Source of the DNA: Rhizobium sophorae
GTDB lineage: Bacteria > Pseudomonadota > Alphaproteobacteria > Rhizobiales > Rhizobiaceae
DNA length: 64,000 nucleotides
Direction: 5' to 3'
Assembly: GCF_013087515.1 (NCBI RefSeq)
Contig: NZ_JABFCN010000066.1
Span: 248,001-312,000, forward strand
Positions 1 to 10,803 of the stretch are shown piece after piece. Positions within the stretch are counted from its first letter, which is position 1. The number at the start of each line of letters is the position of its first letter. Below the pieces are notes generated by a model. It was not told the DNA's origin, did no database searches, and saw nothing but the letters and a program-made list of their open reading frames with translations. The translations under genes were made by a program, and so were the position numbers.

Positions 1-486
1 GCCGGCATCACCACCATTCTCGTCACCCACGACCAGGAGGAGGCGCTGACCTTTGCCGATCAGGTGGCGGTGCTCAGAGAAGGACGGCTGATCCAGGCAG
101 GGTCGCCGCAATCATTGTATCTGCATCCGCGAGATCGCGAGACGGCACTGTTTCTCGGTGATGCCGTGCTGCTTCCCGCGATCATCCGCAACGGCTTGGC
201 AGACTGCGCCCTTGGCCATGTCGCCGTCGAAGGCAGTCGTCAGGGCAAGGCGGAGATCATGCTGCGGCCCGAGCAGATCCGCGTCGTCGCCGATGAAAGC
301 GATCGCAACTACGGCGGGCGTGTCGTTGAGGTGGAATTCGGCGGCGCGGTCTGCACCGTTGCCGTCTCGCTCGACGGCGTGGCGCTGCCGCCGATCCTGA
401 TCAAGACATCGAGCGTCGCGCTTCCGGCGCGAGGCGATCTCGTTCGCCTCGATATCGCCGGCAAGGCGCATGTCTTCGAGAACTGA
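1..486 (+). CDS. ABC transporter ATP-binding protein, C-terminal part (5' end outside window)
   Basis: The reading frame is open from the first base to the TGA at 484-486 and codes for 161 residues. It begins just before the H-loop (ILVTHDQEEAL), so the Walker A, signature and Walker B parts lie upstream of the window. The region after residue ~70 (MLRPEQIRV) is a TOBE-type C-terminal domain, typical of importer ATPases of the FbpC/PotA/UgpC group. The phrase FLGDAVLLPA resembles iron(III)/thiamine-type ATPases more than sugar ones, but the substrate cannot be settled from this fragment. It converges with the next gene, with 21 bp between them. Confidence 0.85.
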   Translation, partial: AGITTILVTHDQEEALTFADQVAVLREGRLIQAGSPQSLYLHPRDRETALFLGDAVLLPAIIRNGLADCALGHVAVEGSRQGKAEIMLRPEQIRVVADESDRNYGGRVVEVEFGGAVCTVAVSLDGVALPPILIKTSSVALPARGDLVRLDIAGKAHVFEN

Positions 487-507
487 TACCGCGCGACAGC
501 CCTAGAC

Positions 508-1842
508 CTAGCCGAACTTGCGCACCACTTCTTCCGGCTCGATGCCTTCGAGCCAGCCGCCGGTAAAGCCGGCGCGTTCGAGGCCGAGGCGGATGACCGG
601 CGATTGCCGCATCAGTTTCCAGATGAAATCCGAACGGTCGTTCTCGATGGTCATGACGACAAGGCCCTGGTCGATGCCGACGGTGCGGTCGTCGACCCAG
701 CCTTCCGGCCGCTTGGTCTTGACCGTCGGGTTGAAGCCGCCGGGAAAGCCGCCTTCCAACAGCAGGTTCGGATAGGTGGTCAGAAGCGCCTTGGTGCCGT
801 CGAGAGCCGCCTGCTTGTCGTAGGGCAGGCAGGCGAGCGCTGCCCAGGGTGCGATCGTGCCGTCATCGGGGCCGAGCGGTGCGCCGCGTGCGGCGTAACC
901 CAGAACCTTCGGCTGGCGGCCGCCGCGCATGCGCCGTGTCGGCGGCGGACCGTCGCAGGCGGAGAAACCCCAGATGTTCCTGTTATAGCCGACGAACTGG
1001 CCGGGATTGCGCTCGGCATAGTCACGCTGGACGTTGATCATCACCTGCGTATTGCGGAAATAATCCCAGTTCCGCTCCGCCATCGGCTTGTCCTGAATGG
1101 TGCGGAAATCAATCCAGGCATGCGAGAAGAGGTGGATGAAGAGCGGCCCGGCATAGAGATAGGATTGCTCGCCATGCAGCATCCAGGAATAGCTTGACGT
1201 AAAGGCGTCGTAGCTCGATTGCGGAATGGGGTGCGTCGGCGAAGCGAGCGCCAGCGTATAGAGGATGATCGCCTCGTCGAAGCCGTGATAGCGCCAGCGC
1301 AGGAAGCCGGAAGAGGGCTTCCAACCCATGGCAATGGTGTCGCCCTTGTTCAGCGCCCAGCGCCAGTCGACGCGCTCGTAGATGAAGGTCGCGAGTTCCC
1401 GGATTTCAGTCTCCGTCTGGTCGTCTTCGCGATTGAAATATTGCGCAGCCGTGAGGATGCCGGCGACGAGCAGCGCCGTGTCGATGGTCGAAAGCTCGCT
1501 GTTCCAGGCGCGATGGCCGGTATCCATGTGCAGGAAATGATAGAAGAAGCCGCGGTGGCCGGTCGCGTGGCGTTCCTCGCCCTGGCGCGCCTCGGCGAAG
1601 AAGCGCAGCGTATTGACCGTACGCTCGGCTGCTTCCTCGCGGCTGATCCAGCAACGCTCGACACCGACGGGATAGGAGGAAAGCGCAAAGCCGACGGCCG
1701 CGATACTCGCCGGCACGCCGCCGATCGAGGTATCCGCCACCAGGCCATTTTCGGGATTGGTATATTTCAGGAAGTACTTGAATGCCGAATGCTGCAGCCT
1801 GTCGACAAGCGCTGCATCAATGTCTTCAATCCGTTGCAGCAT
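508..1842 (-). CDS. Glucoamylase-like protein (COG5368 type)
   Basis: This is a 444-residue protein that looks like an (alpha/alpha)6-barrel glycoside hydrolase of the glucoamylase-like family (COG5368). The same fold occurs in the C-terminal part of cyclic beta-1,2-glucan synthases. Supporting segments are the N-terminal YFLKYTNPENGLVADTS, the aromatic stretch HRGFFYHFLHMDTG, and the C-terminal GGFPGGFNPTVK and VDDRTVGIDQGLVVMTIEN, where acidic residues probably act in catalysis. No signal peptide is visible, so a cytoplasmic location is likely. It is the only gene here on this strand, with a 253-bp AT-richer space upstream that probably holds its promoter. The true substrate, possibly a beta-glucan, is not shown by the sequence. 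Confidence 0.8.
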   Translation of the reverse strand: MLQRIEDIDAALVDRLQHSAFKYFLKYTNPENGLVADTSIGGVPASIAAVGFALSSYPVGVERCWISREEAAERTVNTLRFFAEARQGEERHATGHRGFFYHFLHMDTGHRAWNSELSTIDTALLVAGILTAAQYFNREDDQTETEIRELATFIYERVDWRWALNKGDTIAMGWKPSSGFLRWRYHGFDEAIILYTLALASPTHPIPQSSYDAFTSSYSWMLHGEQSYLYAGPLFIHLFSHAWIDFRTIQDKPMAERNWDYFRNTQVMINVQRDYAERNPGQFVGYNRNIWGFSACDGPPPTRRMRGGRQPKVLGYAARGAPLGPDDGTIAPWAALACLPYDKQAALDGTKALLTTYPNLLLEGGFPGGFNPTVKTKRPEGWVDDRTVGIDQGLVVMTIENDRSDFIWKLMRQSPVIRLGLERAGFTGGWLEGIEPEEVVRKFG

Positions 1843-2010
1843 AGGCTCCTACCCAACTGTTGCATCGCCCCATGCTTCAACATGGTGGCCGTCCCCGAGC
1901 AAATCAAACCTTTTTGATTCGTAGGGATAAGAGAACACAAATGGGCGGAATTCGTCGTTAACAATTATGGGTGAAATAATATCTAGGATAAGTGATATAA
2001 GCGGTGCAGC

Positions 2011-2028
2011 AAAAAGGGCGATCTGCCC
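2011..2028 (-). terminator. Weak intrinsic terminator candidate after the peptide-transport operon
   Basis: Read on the minus strand, a GGGC/GCCC stem with a 5-nt loop is followed directly by five T residues. It lies about 70 bp past the stop of the last gene of the operon (2096). The stem is only 4 bp, so this is a tentative call. Confidence 0.35.
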
Positions 2029-2095
2029 CTAGCTGGCACAGCTCATTTCCTGAAATACTTGCTTCATCGGATGCTCTACAGAGCGGGTTTCACGC

Positions 2096-3934
<1,839 letters not shown>

Positions 3935-3959
3935 GTCGTTGCCTTGTTCTTGTCTGGGT

Positions 3960-4715
3960 TCACGTCTTCAAAGGCGTCGCGAAGGAGGCGGAAGGCCTGC
4001 CTGCCGCGATGCGGGTCGCTTCCAGCGCAGCGATCTTTTCATCGATCTCGCGCCTGTCGGTCATGCCGTTCGGATTTTGCCGCGTCGCCATTGTCTCCGC
4101 GACATGCAGGTAGCGTTCACCCGCCACTGCATGGAGGCGGACAAGTTCGGCGAGCGGATCGGGATGATCGTCGGCACGGAGGCTCAGCCACGGATAATCC
4201 TGGTCGCGATGGATGACGAGGGCGGCGGACTGCCTGCCGCGCTTGTCACCGCCGGCATCTTCGCCTGCCTGCATCGCCAGCAGCAGGCGTTCGGCCAACG
4301 GCTTGTCCATCGCCTTGTTGTAGGTGGCAAGCGTTTCGGTGACGACGTCAGGACCCGCCAGCATGTTGCCGGCGACCGAGACGTTTTCGTCGATCAGATG
4401 CCCCGCCCAGTCGATGCATGCAGCGCCGGTGAAGGCGGCGTTGCGCCCCTTCGCACCGATGAGGTGCAGCTGCCGCTGATTGCGGCCGGCGTCACGCGCG
4501 GTCAGCTCGGCAATGATCTCCTCCGGCGCTTTGCCGGCGGCCAGCAGCGACAGGCCATCGACGCCGTAAAGCGGGCTGACGAAGGCCTGCGTGGCGACGG
4601 CGCCGATGCCGCCGCGAATATGCGGCACAAGGGCGCCGACGGCGAAAAAGCGGCTCGCGACGGCGATGCCGAGATGACCGGTCAGGGGATCACGGGCGAC
4701 GATCGACCAGGTCAC
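3960..4715 (-). CDS. DUF1028 family protein (Ntn-hydrolase-like fold expected)
   Basis: This 251-residue protein opens with MTWSIVARDPLTG and continues GIAVASRFFAVGALVPH and GIGAVATQAF, the signature start of the DUF1028 family. Members are often found beside peptide ABC transporters and amidohydrolases or gamma-glutamyltransferases, and a hydrolytic Ntn-like fold has been suggested; no reaction is assigned. There is no signal peptide, so it should be cytoplasmic. The start lies 2 bp after the stop of the gamma-glutamyltransferase gene, so the two are almost certainly co-translated. Context suggests it acts on the product or substrate of that enzyme after import, which is inference. Confidence 0.85.
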   Translation of the reverse strand: MTWSIVARDPLTGHLGIAVASRFFAVGALVPHIRGGIGAVATQAFVSPLYGVDGLSLLAAGKAPEEIIAELTARDAGRNQRQLHLIGAKGRNAAFTGAACIDWAGHLIDENVSVAGNMLAGPDVVTETLATYNKAMDKPLAERLLLAMQAGEDAGGDKRGRQSAALVIHRDQDYPWLSLRADDHPDPLAELVRLHAVAGERYLHVAETMATRQNPNGMTDRREIDEKIAALEATRIAAGRPSASFATPLKT

Positions 4716-4717
4716 GG

Positions 4718-6502
4718 CTATCTCCCGATCGCATAGGCCTGCATCAGGCGCGGGGTGGCTGCGGCGCGCAGCAGTCCGTCGGCATCGCGTTTTGCGGCGG
4801 TCAGCCGGCCGATCGTCCAGGGATCGGCGACCGTCAGCTTGTGGCCCTTGCGGCGCAGGGCATCAAGGACATCGGGGCCGAAATTCGCTTCCGCCATCAG
4901 GCTGCCGGGTTCGCGGGTGCGCGGATAAAAGGAGCCCGGAAAATGCGAGGTGTGGAACAGCGGCTGGTCGATCGCCGCCTGCAGGTTCATCTTATGATTG
5001 ATATAACGCAGGAAAAAGGAGAGCTGCCACTGTTCCTGCTGGTCGCCGCCGGGTGTGCCGAAGGCCAGTGTCGGGCGGCCCTCATAGAGGCCGAGCGAAG
5101 GCGTCAGCGTCGTGCGCGGCCGTTTGCCGGGGGCAAGCGACGTCGGCAGGCCTGATTTCAGCCAAAACATCTGGGCGCGGGAATTGAGGCAGAAGCCGAG
5201 GCCGGGCACGGTGGGCGAGGATTGCAGCCAGCCGCCGGACGGGGTGACGGAGACCATGTTGCCGTCGCGGTCGATCACATCGATATGCACGGTATCACCG
5301 CGCTTTTCGGAGAGATGCGCCATGGTCGGCTCGTAGACGGCGCCGGTTTTCGAATCCGCACCGAGCATCGTCATCGTCAGATCATGCTGCGCTTCGAAGC
5401 CAGGCACGATGCCGGGGCGAAGATCGAAGGAGGCGTCCGCGCCGATAAGCTTGCGCCGCGCGGCGGCATAGGTCTCCGACAGCAGGTGCGCGACAGGGAT
5501 CTCCGAAAATTCAGGATCGCCGTAATAGACTTCGCGGTCGGCGAAGGCGAGCTTCATCGCCTCGACGACGGTATGGACAAAATCGGCGCCAGCGGGGTCC
5601 ATTGCGGCGAGATCGAAGCCTTTGAGGATCGACAGGGTCTGCAGGAAGACCGGACCCTGGCCCCAGGGACCGATCTTGGCGATGGTCCAGCCATGATAAT
5701 CATAGGTCAGCGGTTCCTCGATCGTTGCCGACCAGTTTGCCATATCGTTGGCAGTCAAAACGCCCTTGTGGCGGTTGCCGCTCGCATCCATCACCTCGGC
5801 GGTCTTCAGATAGTCGTCGATCTTCTCGGCCACGAAGCCGCGATAGAAAGCGTCGCGGGCCGCCTGCACTTGCGCTTCCCGGCCGCTTTTCGTCTCGGCG
5901 TCGGCGATGATGCGCTTCCAGGTTTCGGCAAGCACCGGATTCCTGAAATTCGCATGCGCTTCGGGCGCGCTGCCACCCGGCAGCCAAGTCTCATAGGAGG
6001 TCGGCCATTCCTGCTCGAAGAAGGCGGCGAGCCCCTTGATGGTGGCGGACACGCGCGGCAGCATCGGATGGCCGTGCTCGGCGTAATAGATCGCCGGTTC
6101 CAGCACATCGCGCACGCTCATCGAGCCATAGTCGCGCAGCATCAGCATCCAGCCATCGAAGGAGCCGGGGATGACGGTCGCAAGCAAGCCGTCACCGGGG
6201 ATCAGACTCAGGCCTTCCGCCGTGTAGTGTTCGATCGTCGCGCCGGCGGGGGCGGGGCCCTGCGCGCAGATGACCTCGACCTTGTCCTTCTTCTTCGAAT
6301 AGATCACCGCCGGCAGATCGCCGCCCGGGCCGCAAAGATGCGGCTCGACGATCTGCAGCACGAAGCCCGTCGCCACCGCCGCGTCGAAGGCGTTGCCGCC
6401 CTTTTCGAGAATGCTCATGCCGACCGCCGAGGCGATCCAGTGGGTGGAGGTGACGACGCCGAAGGTGCCGAGGATTTCTGGACGGGTCGTGAATGCGGTC
6501 AT
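4718..6502 (-). CDS. Gamma-glutamyltransferase family protein, probably cytoplasmic (YwrD-like)
   Basis: This 594-residue GGT/cephalosporin-acylase family enzyme is an Ntn hydrolase that self-cleaves and transfers or hydrolyses gamma-glutamyl groups. The expected self-cleavage site is Thr404 in GDTVHIDVIDRDGNMVSVT. Binding elements present are GNAFDAAVA (near 36), GPGGDLP (58-64) and the late GTPGGDQQEQ. The residues at the usual Ser-Ser position appear as RPRTTLTPS. No export signal precedes the family start (TRPEILGTFGVVTS), unlike the periplasmic GGT of enterobacteria, so it probably works in the cytoplasm on imported material. It lies 21 bp after the permease gene and 2 bp before the DUF1028 gene. 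Whether it uses glutathione or another gamma-glutamyl compound cannot be told. Confidence 0.88.
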   Translation of the reverse strand: MTAFTTRPEILGTFGVVTSTHWIASAVGMSILEKGGNAFDAAVATGFVLQIVEPHLCGPGGDLPAVIYSKKKDKVEVICAQGPAPAGATIEHYTAEGLSLIPGDGLLATVIPGSFDGWMLMLRDYGSMSVRDVLEPAIYYAEHGHPMLPRVSATIKGLAAFFEQEWPTSYETWLPGGSAPEAHANFRNPVLAETWKRIIADAETKSGREAQVQAARDAFYRGFVAEKIDDYLKTAEVMDASGNRHKGVLTANDMANWSATIEEPLTYDYHGWTIAKIGPWGQGPVFLQTLSILKGFDLAAMDPAGADFVHTVVEAMKLAFADREVYYGDPEFSEIPVAHLLSETYAAARRKLIGADASFDLRPGIVPGFEAQHDLTMTMLGADSKTGAVYEPTMAHLSEKRGDTVHIDVIDRDGNMVSVTPSGGWLQSSPTVPGLGFCLNSRAQMFWLKSGLPTSLAPGKRPRTTLTPSLGLYEGRPTLAFGTPGGDQQEQWQLSFFLRYINHKMNLQAAIDQPLFHTSHFPGSFYPRTREPGSLMAEANFGPDVLDALRRKGHKLTVADPWTIGRLTAAKRDADGLLRAAATPRLMQAYAIGR

Positions 6503-6523
6503 GTCAAATGTCCTTTCAAGAAA

Positions 6524-7399
6524 TCATGCTTCGCGCGGATCGAGCGCATCGCGCAGGCCATCGCCTAAAAGATTGAACCCGATGACGACGAGGAAGATCG
6601 CCGCACCCGGCCACATCGCCATCCATGGCGCCTGTGAGAGGAAATTCTTGGCGACGTTCAGCATCGAGCCCCAGCTCGGCGCCGGCGGCTGCTGTCCGAG
6701 GCCGAGGAAGGAGAGGCTCGCCTCGGCGATGATCGCGGTGGCGACGGTCAACGTCGCCTGCACGAGGATCGGCGCAAAGACATTCGGCAGGATATAGCGG
6801 GTGATGATGCTCGATGACCGGAGTCCGATCGAGCGGGCGCCCTCGACATATTCCTCGGTCTTCACCGAAAGCACCTGGCCGCGCGTCAGCCGCACGAAGA
6901 CGGGCATGGCCGAAAGGCCGATCGCAATCATCGCATTGGTCAGGCTCGGGCCGAGAAAGGCTGCGAGCGCGATCGCGGTGATGAGGAAAGGCATGGCCAG
7001 AAAGGCTTCGGTGATGCGGGAGATCACCATGTCGATCCAGCCGCCGAAATAACCGGAGATAAGACCGAAGGGCACGCCGATGACAACGGCGATCGCCACC
7101 GAAAAGACGCCGGCCATCAGCGATGCCTGCGCGCCCCAGATCATCCGGGAAAGAATGTCGCGGCCGATGTCGTCGGTGCCGAGCCAGTGGGCGGCGGAGG
7201 GCGCCTTGCGGATTGCCGACCAGCTTGTGGCGTTCGGATCGGGAATCGGAAGAAGGGGCGCGGCAACCGCAAGGATCGCGAAAAAGGCGATGATAACAAG
7301 GCCGACGAGGGCGCCCTTGTTGGCCTTCAGCTTGCGCCAGGCGCGGCTTGGCGTGCGGTCGATCGCAGAGGGAATGCCGGTCTCTCCGATCGCGGTCAT
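6524..7399 (-). CDS. Peptide ABC transporter permease (DppC/GsiD type)
   Basis: This is a 291-residue inner-membrane permease. After a short polar N-terminus it has a first hydrophobic helix (ALVGLVIIAFFAILAVAAP), the periplasmic loop with HWLGTDDIGRDILSRMIWG typical of DppC-like subunits, and further helices. The coupling motif is in EYVEGARSIGLRSSSIITRYILPN (the EAA loop), which contacts the ATPase. Its first bases overlap the last 4 bp of the partner permease gene (7396-7399), so translation is coupled. It forms the channel with that partner. Confidence 0.93.
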   Translation of the reverse strand: MTAIGETGIPSAIDRTPSRAWRKLKANKGALVGLVIIAFFAILAVAAPLLPIPDPNATSWSAIRKAPSAAHWLGTDDIGRDILSRMIWGAQASLMAGVFSVAIAVVIGVPFGLISGYFGGWIDMVISRITEAFLAMPFLITAIALAAFLGPSLTNAMIAIGLSAMPVFVRLTRGQVLSVKTEEYVEGARSIGLRSSSIITRYILPNVFAPILVQATLTVATAIIAEASLSFLGLGQQPPAPSWGSMLNVAKNFLSQAPWMAMWPGAAIFLVVIGFNLLGDGLRDALDPREA

Positions 7400-8343
7400 A
7401 GGGCGGCCCTCATGCGCGGATTGAGCAGGACATAGAGAATGTCGGCCAGGAGGTTCATCAGGATGAAGCCGATCGCGGTGCAGATCACCACACCCTGGAC
7501 GACGGCGTAATCACGGTTGAAGACGGCGTCGACGATGAGCTTTCCGAAACCTGGAATGGTGAAGATCTGCTCGGTCAGCACGGCGCCGGCAAGCAGTTCG
7601 CCAAAGAGCAGCGCAGTCAGCGTCACGATCGGCAGCACCGCGTTGCGGAAGCTGTGCTCGAGCACGACAGTGCTTTCGGGCAATCCCTTGGCGCGGGCGG
7701 TGCGGATGTAATCGGCGCTCAGCACGCTGAGCATTGCCGAGCGGGTGTGGCGCATCAGGGTCGCGGCCAGCGCGTTGCCGAGCACGAAGGAGGGCATCAG
7801 CATGGTTTCCAGCGAACGCAGCGGATTGCTGAAGAAGGGTTCGTAGCCTGATGCCGGCAGCCAGCCGAGATTGACCGAAACCAGCAGGATCAGCATGATG
7901 CCGAGCCAGAAATTCGGGATCGACAGGCCGGTCAGCGCGATGATGTTGGCGAGATAGTCGATCATCGTGTTCTTCTTGACGGCCGCCAGGATGCCCATCG
8001 GCACGCCGATCGCAAAGGCGAAGATCATCGACATGATGGCGAGCTGGATGGTGACCGGCAGCTTCTCGCCGACGAGCTGCAGAACCGGCTGGTTGGTGCG
8101 CAGCGAGATGCCGAGATCGCCCTGAAGGGCGGCACCCAGCCAGCGCACATATTGATAGGGGACGGGATCGTTCAACCGGTATTTCTCGCGCAGGAATTCG
8201 AGAACCTGCGGGTCGCGTTCCTCGCCGGCCATGGCGAGGATCGGATCGCCGGGCAGCAGCTTCTGCAGCGAGAAGACGAAGATCGAAATGATCAAAAGCG
8301 TCGGTATGGCGACCAACAGCCGTTTGGCGATGTAGGTGTACAT
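7396..8343 (-). CDS. Peptide ABC transporter permease (DppB/GsiC type)
   Basis: This is a 315-residue inner-membrane permease beginning MYTYIAKRLLVAIPTLLIISIFVFSL, the classic DppB start. It contains PYQYVRWL, GLSIPNFWLGIMLI, and the EAA-type loop DYIRTARAKGLPESTVVLEHSFRNA for ATPase contact. An in-frame ATG nine codons upstream (8370) exists, but the 8343 start has an AGGA sequence at suitable spacing and matches the family start. It overlaps the DppC-type gene by 4 bp and follows the binding-protein gene by 63 bp. Confidence 0.92.
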   Translation of the reverse strand: MYTYIAKRLLVAIPTLLIISIFVFSLQKLLPGDPILAMAGEERDPQVLEFLREKYRLNDPVPYQYVRWLGAALQGDLGISLRTNQPVLQLVGEKLPVTIQLAIMSMIFAFAIGVPMGILAAVKKNTMIDYLANIIALTGLSIPNFWLGIMLILLVSVNLGWLPASGYEPFFSNPLRSLETMLMPSFVLGNALAATLMRHTRSAMLSVLSADYIRTARAKGLPESTVVLEHSFRNAVLPIVTLTALLFGELLAGAVLTEQIFTIPGFGKLIVDAVFNRDYAVVQGVVICTAIGFILMNLLADILYVLLNPRMRAAL

Positions 8344-8406
8344 GGGCGATCCTGACACGACTGGGGTCATGCGGCGGAGGGTTTGCGCCGCATGATTTGC
8401 TTATGG

Positions 8407-9915
8407 TCAGCCGGCCTTCTTGACACCGACGAGACGGATCATCCCATCCGGCGAGGGAACGAAGCCGGTGATGTTCTTGTGCAGCGCCCAGATCCAGGAC
8501 TGATGGCCGAGATAGATGATCGGCAGATCATCGTTGAGGATGACGGCGGCGGCATCGTATTTCTGCTTGCGCACGGCATCGTCGGTCGATGCACGGGCTT
8601 CGTTCAGCAGCTTGTCCACCTCGGGATTGCAGTATTTCGTGTCGTTGATACCGCCCTTGCAGGTGATGAACTGATGGATATTGCCATCGGGATCGACGCG
8701 GCCGGACCAGTCGGAACGGCTGAGCTGATAGTTGCCGGCCGTCTGCTCGCTGAGCAGCGTGGCGAATTCCGTCGATTTCAGGCTGACGTCGAAGCCGGCT
8801 TCGCCGACCATCGACTGGATGATCTGCATCATCTGCATGGCGACGGGATTGTTGGGGATCTGCAGCTCGATCGGCACGCGGTCGAAGCCGGCTTCCTTGA
8901 TCAGGGCCTTGGCCTTGTCGAGATCACGGGCGGGGACGGGAATATCCTTGTCGAACCACGGGCTGCTTGGTGGGAAGGGCTGGTTGCCGGAGACGGCCGT
9001 GCCTTCATAGACGATCTGGTTGACGGCATCGCGGTCGATCGCCAGCGAGAAGGCCTGGCGCAGGCGTTTGTCCTTGCCGAAAGGATTGTCGGCACGCGCA
9101 CCATTGCCGATATTGGTATAGAGCGCCATGTAGCCGGTGCCGACGGCGTCGGCATAGACGAGGCTCGAATCCGCCTTCACGGCTTCAGCGTCGGTCGCCG
9201 CCAGGCGCTCGATCATGTCGAGATCGCCGGAACGCAGGTTGGCGAGGCGCACCGTCGTATCCGGGATCGGCAGATAGGTCAGCTTGTCGATGAAGATCTT
9301 GTCCTTGTTCCAGTAGTCCTGGAATTTTTCGAGCACGATGCGGTCCTGCTGGACGCGCTCGACGAACTTGAACGGGCCGGCGCAGACCGGATGATCGCCG
9401 AACTTGGCGCCGAGTTCCTTGGCGGCCTTCGGCGAGACGATCATGCCGGCGCGGTCGGAAAGCTGGGCAAGAAGGGTGACGTCAGGCGCCTTGAGGGTGA
9501 ACTTGACCTCGTATTCGCTCGTCGCCTCGACCTTTGCGACCGAGCTGAGCTCGCTCTTGCGGCGTGATTCCGGCAGGGTGATGTTGCGCTCGATGGTGGC
9601 GACGACGGCTTGGGCGTTAAACGGGGTCTCGTCGTGGAACTTGACGCCCTGGCGCAGCTTCATGGTGAGTTCTTTGCCGTCGGCCGACCAGCTCCATTCG
9701 GTGGCAAGCTGTGGCACGATCTTCAGATCCGGCGAGACGTCGACGAGCTTGTCGCACATCGCGGTATAGACGATGCGGCCGACGAAGGTGCGCGACTGCG
9801 CGGGATCGAGCACGTCGGCATCGTCCTGCAGGCCGATCTTCAGGTCGACGGCGAAGGCAGGAAGCGCAAACAGCGCGCCGGCAACGGTGGCGGTCAGCAA
9901 TTTGGCGATCTTCAT
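8407..9915 (-). CDS. Peptide ABC transporter substrate-binding protein (family 5)
   Basis: This 502-residue periplasmic binding protein of the DppA/OppA/GsiB family (SBP_bac_5) captures the ligand for the adjacent permeases. It starts with a clear signal peptide (MKIAKLLTATVAGALFALPAFA, cleavage after AFA). The mature part opens VDLKIGLQDDADVLDPAQS, with the family motif KLRQGVKFHDETPFNAQAV near residue 90-110 and RQAFSLAIDRDAVNQI near 290. It sits 91 bp after the gntR-type gene. Ligand type is not readable from sequence. Association with a gamma-glutamyltransferase suggests a gamma-glutamyl peptide. Confidence 0.93.
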   Translation of the reverse strand: MKIAKLLTATVAGALFALPAFAVDLKIGLQDDADVLDPAQSRTFVGRIVYTAMCDKLVDVSPDLKIVPQLATEWSWSADGKELTMKLRQGVKFHDETPFNAQAVVATIERNITLPESRRKSELSSVAKVEATSEYEVKFTLKAPDVTLLAQLSDRAGMIVSPKAAKELGAKFGDHPVCAGPFKFVERVQQDRIVLEKFQDYWNKDKIFIDKLTYLPIPDTTVRLANLRSGDLDMIERLAATDAEAVKADSSLVYADAVGTGYMALYTNIGNGARADNPFGKDKRLRQAFSLAIDRDAVNQIVYEGTAVSGNQPFPPSSPWFDKDIPVPARDLDKAKALIKEAGFDRVPIELQIPNNPVAMQMMQIIQSMVGEAGFDVSLKSTEFATLLSEQTAGNYQLSRSDWSGRVDPDGNIHQFITCKGGINDTKYCNPEVDKLLNEARASTDDAVRKQKYDAAAVILNDDLPIIYLGHQSWIWALHKNITGFVPSPDGMIRLVGVKKAG

Positions 9916-10006
9916 TCCATTCTCCTCTGTTCTGTTTTTGCTTGGTTTTTGCTTCCATTCCGGCGGTTACGACCCGCCTGTCTCTTTTCTCTGTTCACCT
10001 CCCAGT

Positions 10007-10738
10007 TCAGGCGAGGGTCTTGTCGACCTCCGTTTCGCTGTGATCGAGCGAGGTGATGCGGACGAGGCTTTCCTGCAGCGTCAGCAGATGCTGGCGCATC
10101 GCTTCGCCTGCCCTGGCCGGATCGCGGGCGGCGATCGCATCGACGATCGCCGTGTGCTGGTTAAACGTGACGGGCCGCGTCCGGCTGGCGCTGCGGGCGC
10201 GCTCGCGGATCGTCTGCCAGGTCTCGTCCTGGCGCACCCGGTTGATGACGTCGAAGATGGTGAGGAAGAAACCGTTGCCGGCGCATTGGGCGATCTGGCG
10301 GTGCAGCGCCCCGTCCCAGAGTTCGCGCCCATCGGCATCGGTGCTTTCGTAGATCTTTTTCACCAGATCATACATGCGCTCGATATCGGCGGCCTTGGCG
10401 CGCATGGCGGCAAGCTGGGCAAGCTGCGGCTCGATGCGCAGGCGCACTTCCATGACTTCCATGAGATCGGTGCCGGCAACGATCGAGCCGACATGATCGC
10501 TCCAGCCGTCGGGGCGCGGGCCGGCATAGGTGCCGGAGCCCTGGCGGCGCCAGATGCGCCCCTCGGCCTCCAGCACTTCGAGGGCGCGACGGACGGCACG
10601 GCGGCCGACGCCAAGCATTTCCGAAAGGGTGCGCTCGGTCGGCAGCTTGCCGTCGGCGTCGAGACTGTCGGACCGCAGGAGGGCCCTCAGCCTTTCCAGC
10701 GCATAATTCGAATTGCCCTGCGTCTCATCCATCGGCAT
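10007..10738 (-). CDS. GntR-family transcriptional regulator, FCD (FadR) subclass
   Basis: The protein is 243 residues from the ATG at 10738. An N-terminal winged helix (LPTERTLSEMLGVGRRAVRRALEVLEAEGRIWRRQGSGTY) is followed by an all-helical ligand domain of the FCD type (MEVMEVRLRIEPQLAQLAA, then HRQIAQCAGN and HTAIVDAIAARDPARAGEAMRQH). A longer frame reaches 10846, but it would run through the dyads at 10746-10786. The alternative ATG at 10732 is equally possible; neither has a strong Shine-Dalgarno site. As the first gene of the operon it probably represses the operon and itself, and releases DNA when the imported compound or a derivative binds the FCD domain. Confidence 0.88.
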   Translation of the reverse strand: MPMDETQGNSNYALERLRALLRSDSLDADGKLPTERTLSEMLGVGRRAVRRALEVLEAEGRIWRRQGSGTYAGPRPDGWSDHVGSIVAGTDLMEVMEVRLRIEPQLAQLAAMRAKAADIERMYDLVKKIYESTDADGRELWDGALHRQIAQCAGNGFFLTIFDVINRVRQDETWQTIRERARSASRTRPVTFNQHTAIVDAIAARDPARAGEAMRQHLLTLQESLVRITSLDHSETEVDKTLA

Positions 10739-10745
10739 TAGCTTA

Positions 10746-10803
10746 AATGGTCCGTACCAATTTTCTATTGGTTCAGTGCAAACCAAATCGTGCTGACCGT
10801 CAA
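10746..10803 (-). promoter_or_regulatory. Putative promoter and GntR operator dyads upstream of the regulator gene
   Basis: Two adjacent inverted repeats share TTGGT/ACCAA half-sites. The first is AATGGTCCGTACCAAT (10746-10761). The second is TTGGTTCAGTGCAAACCAA (10768-10786), with perfect 6-bp arms. On the minus strand a TTGACG hexamer (10803-10798) stands where a -35 box would put the second dyad over the -10 region, a good place for repression. A related half-site, ATTGGTTCAG, recurs at 10932-10941 at the 3' end of the upstream peptidase gene. Self-regulation is inferred. Confidence 0.5.

Noticed and set aside
1843..2010. Small RNA in the spacer before the glucoamylase-like gene
   Set aside because: The region is AT-rich, but no paired terminator and promoter could be placed on either strand.
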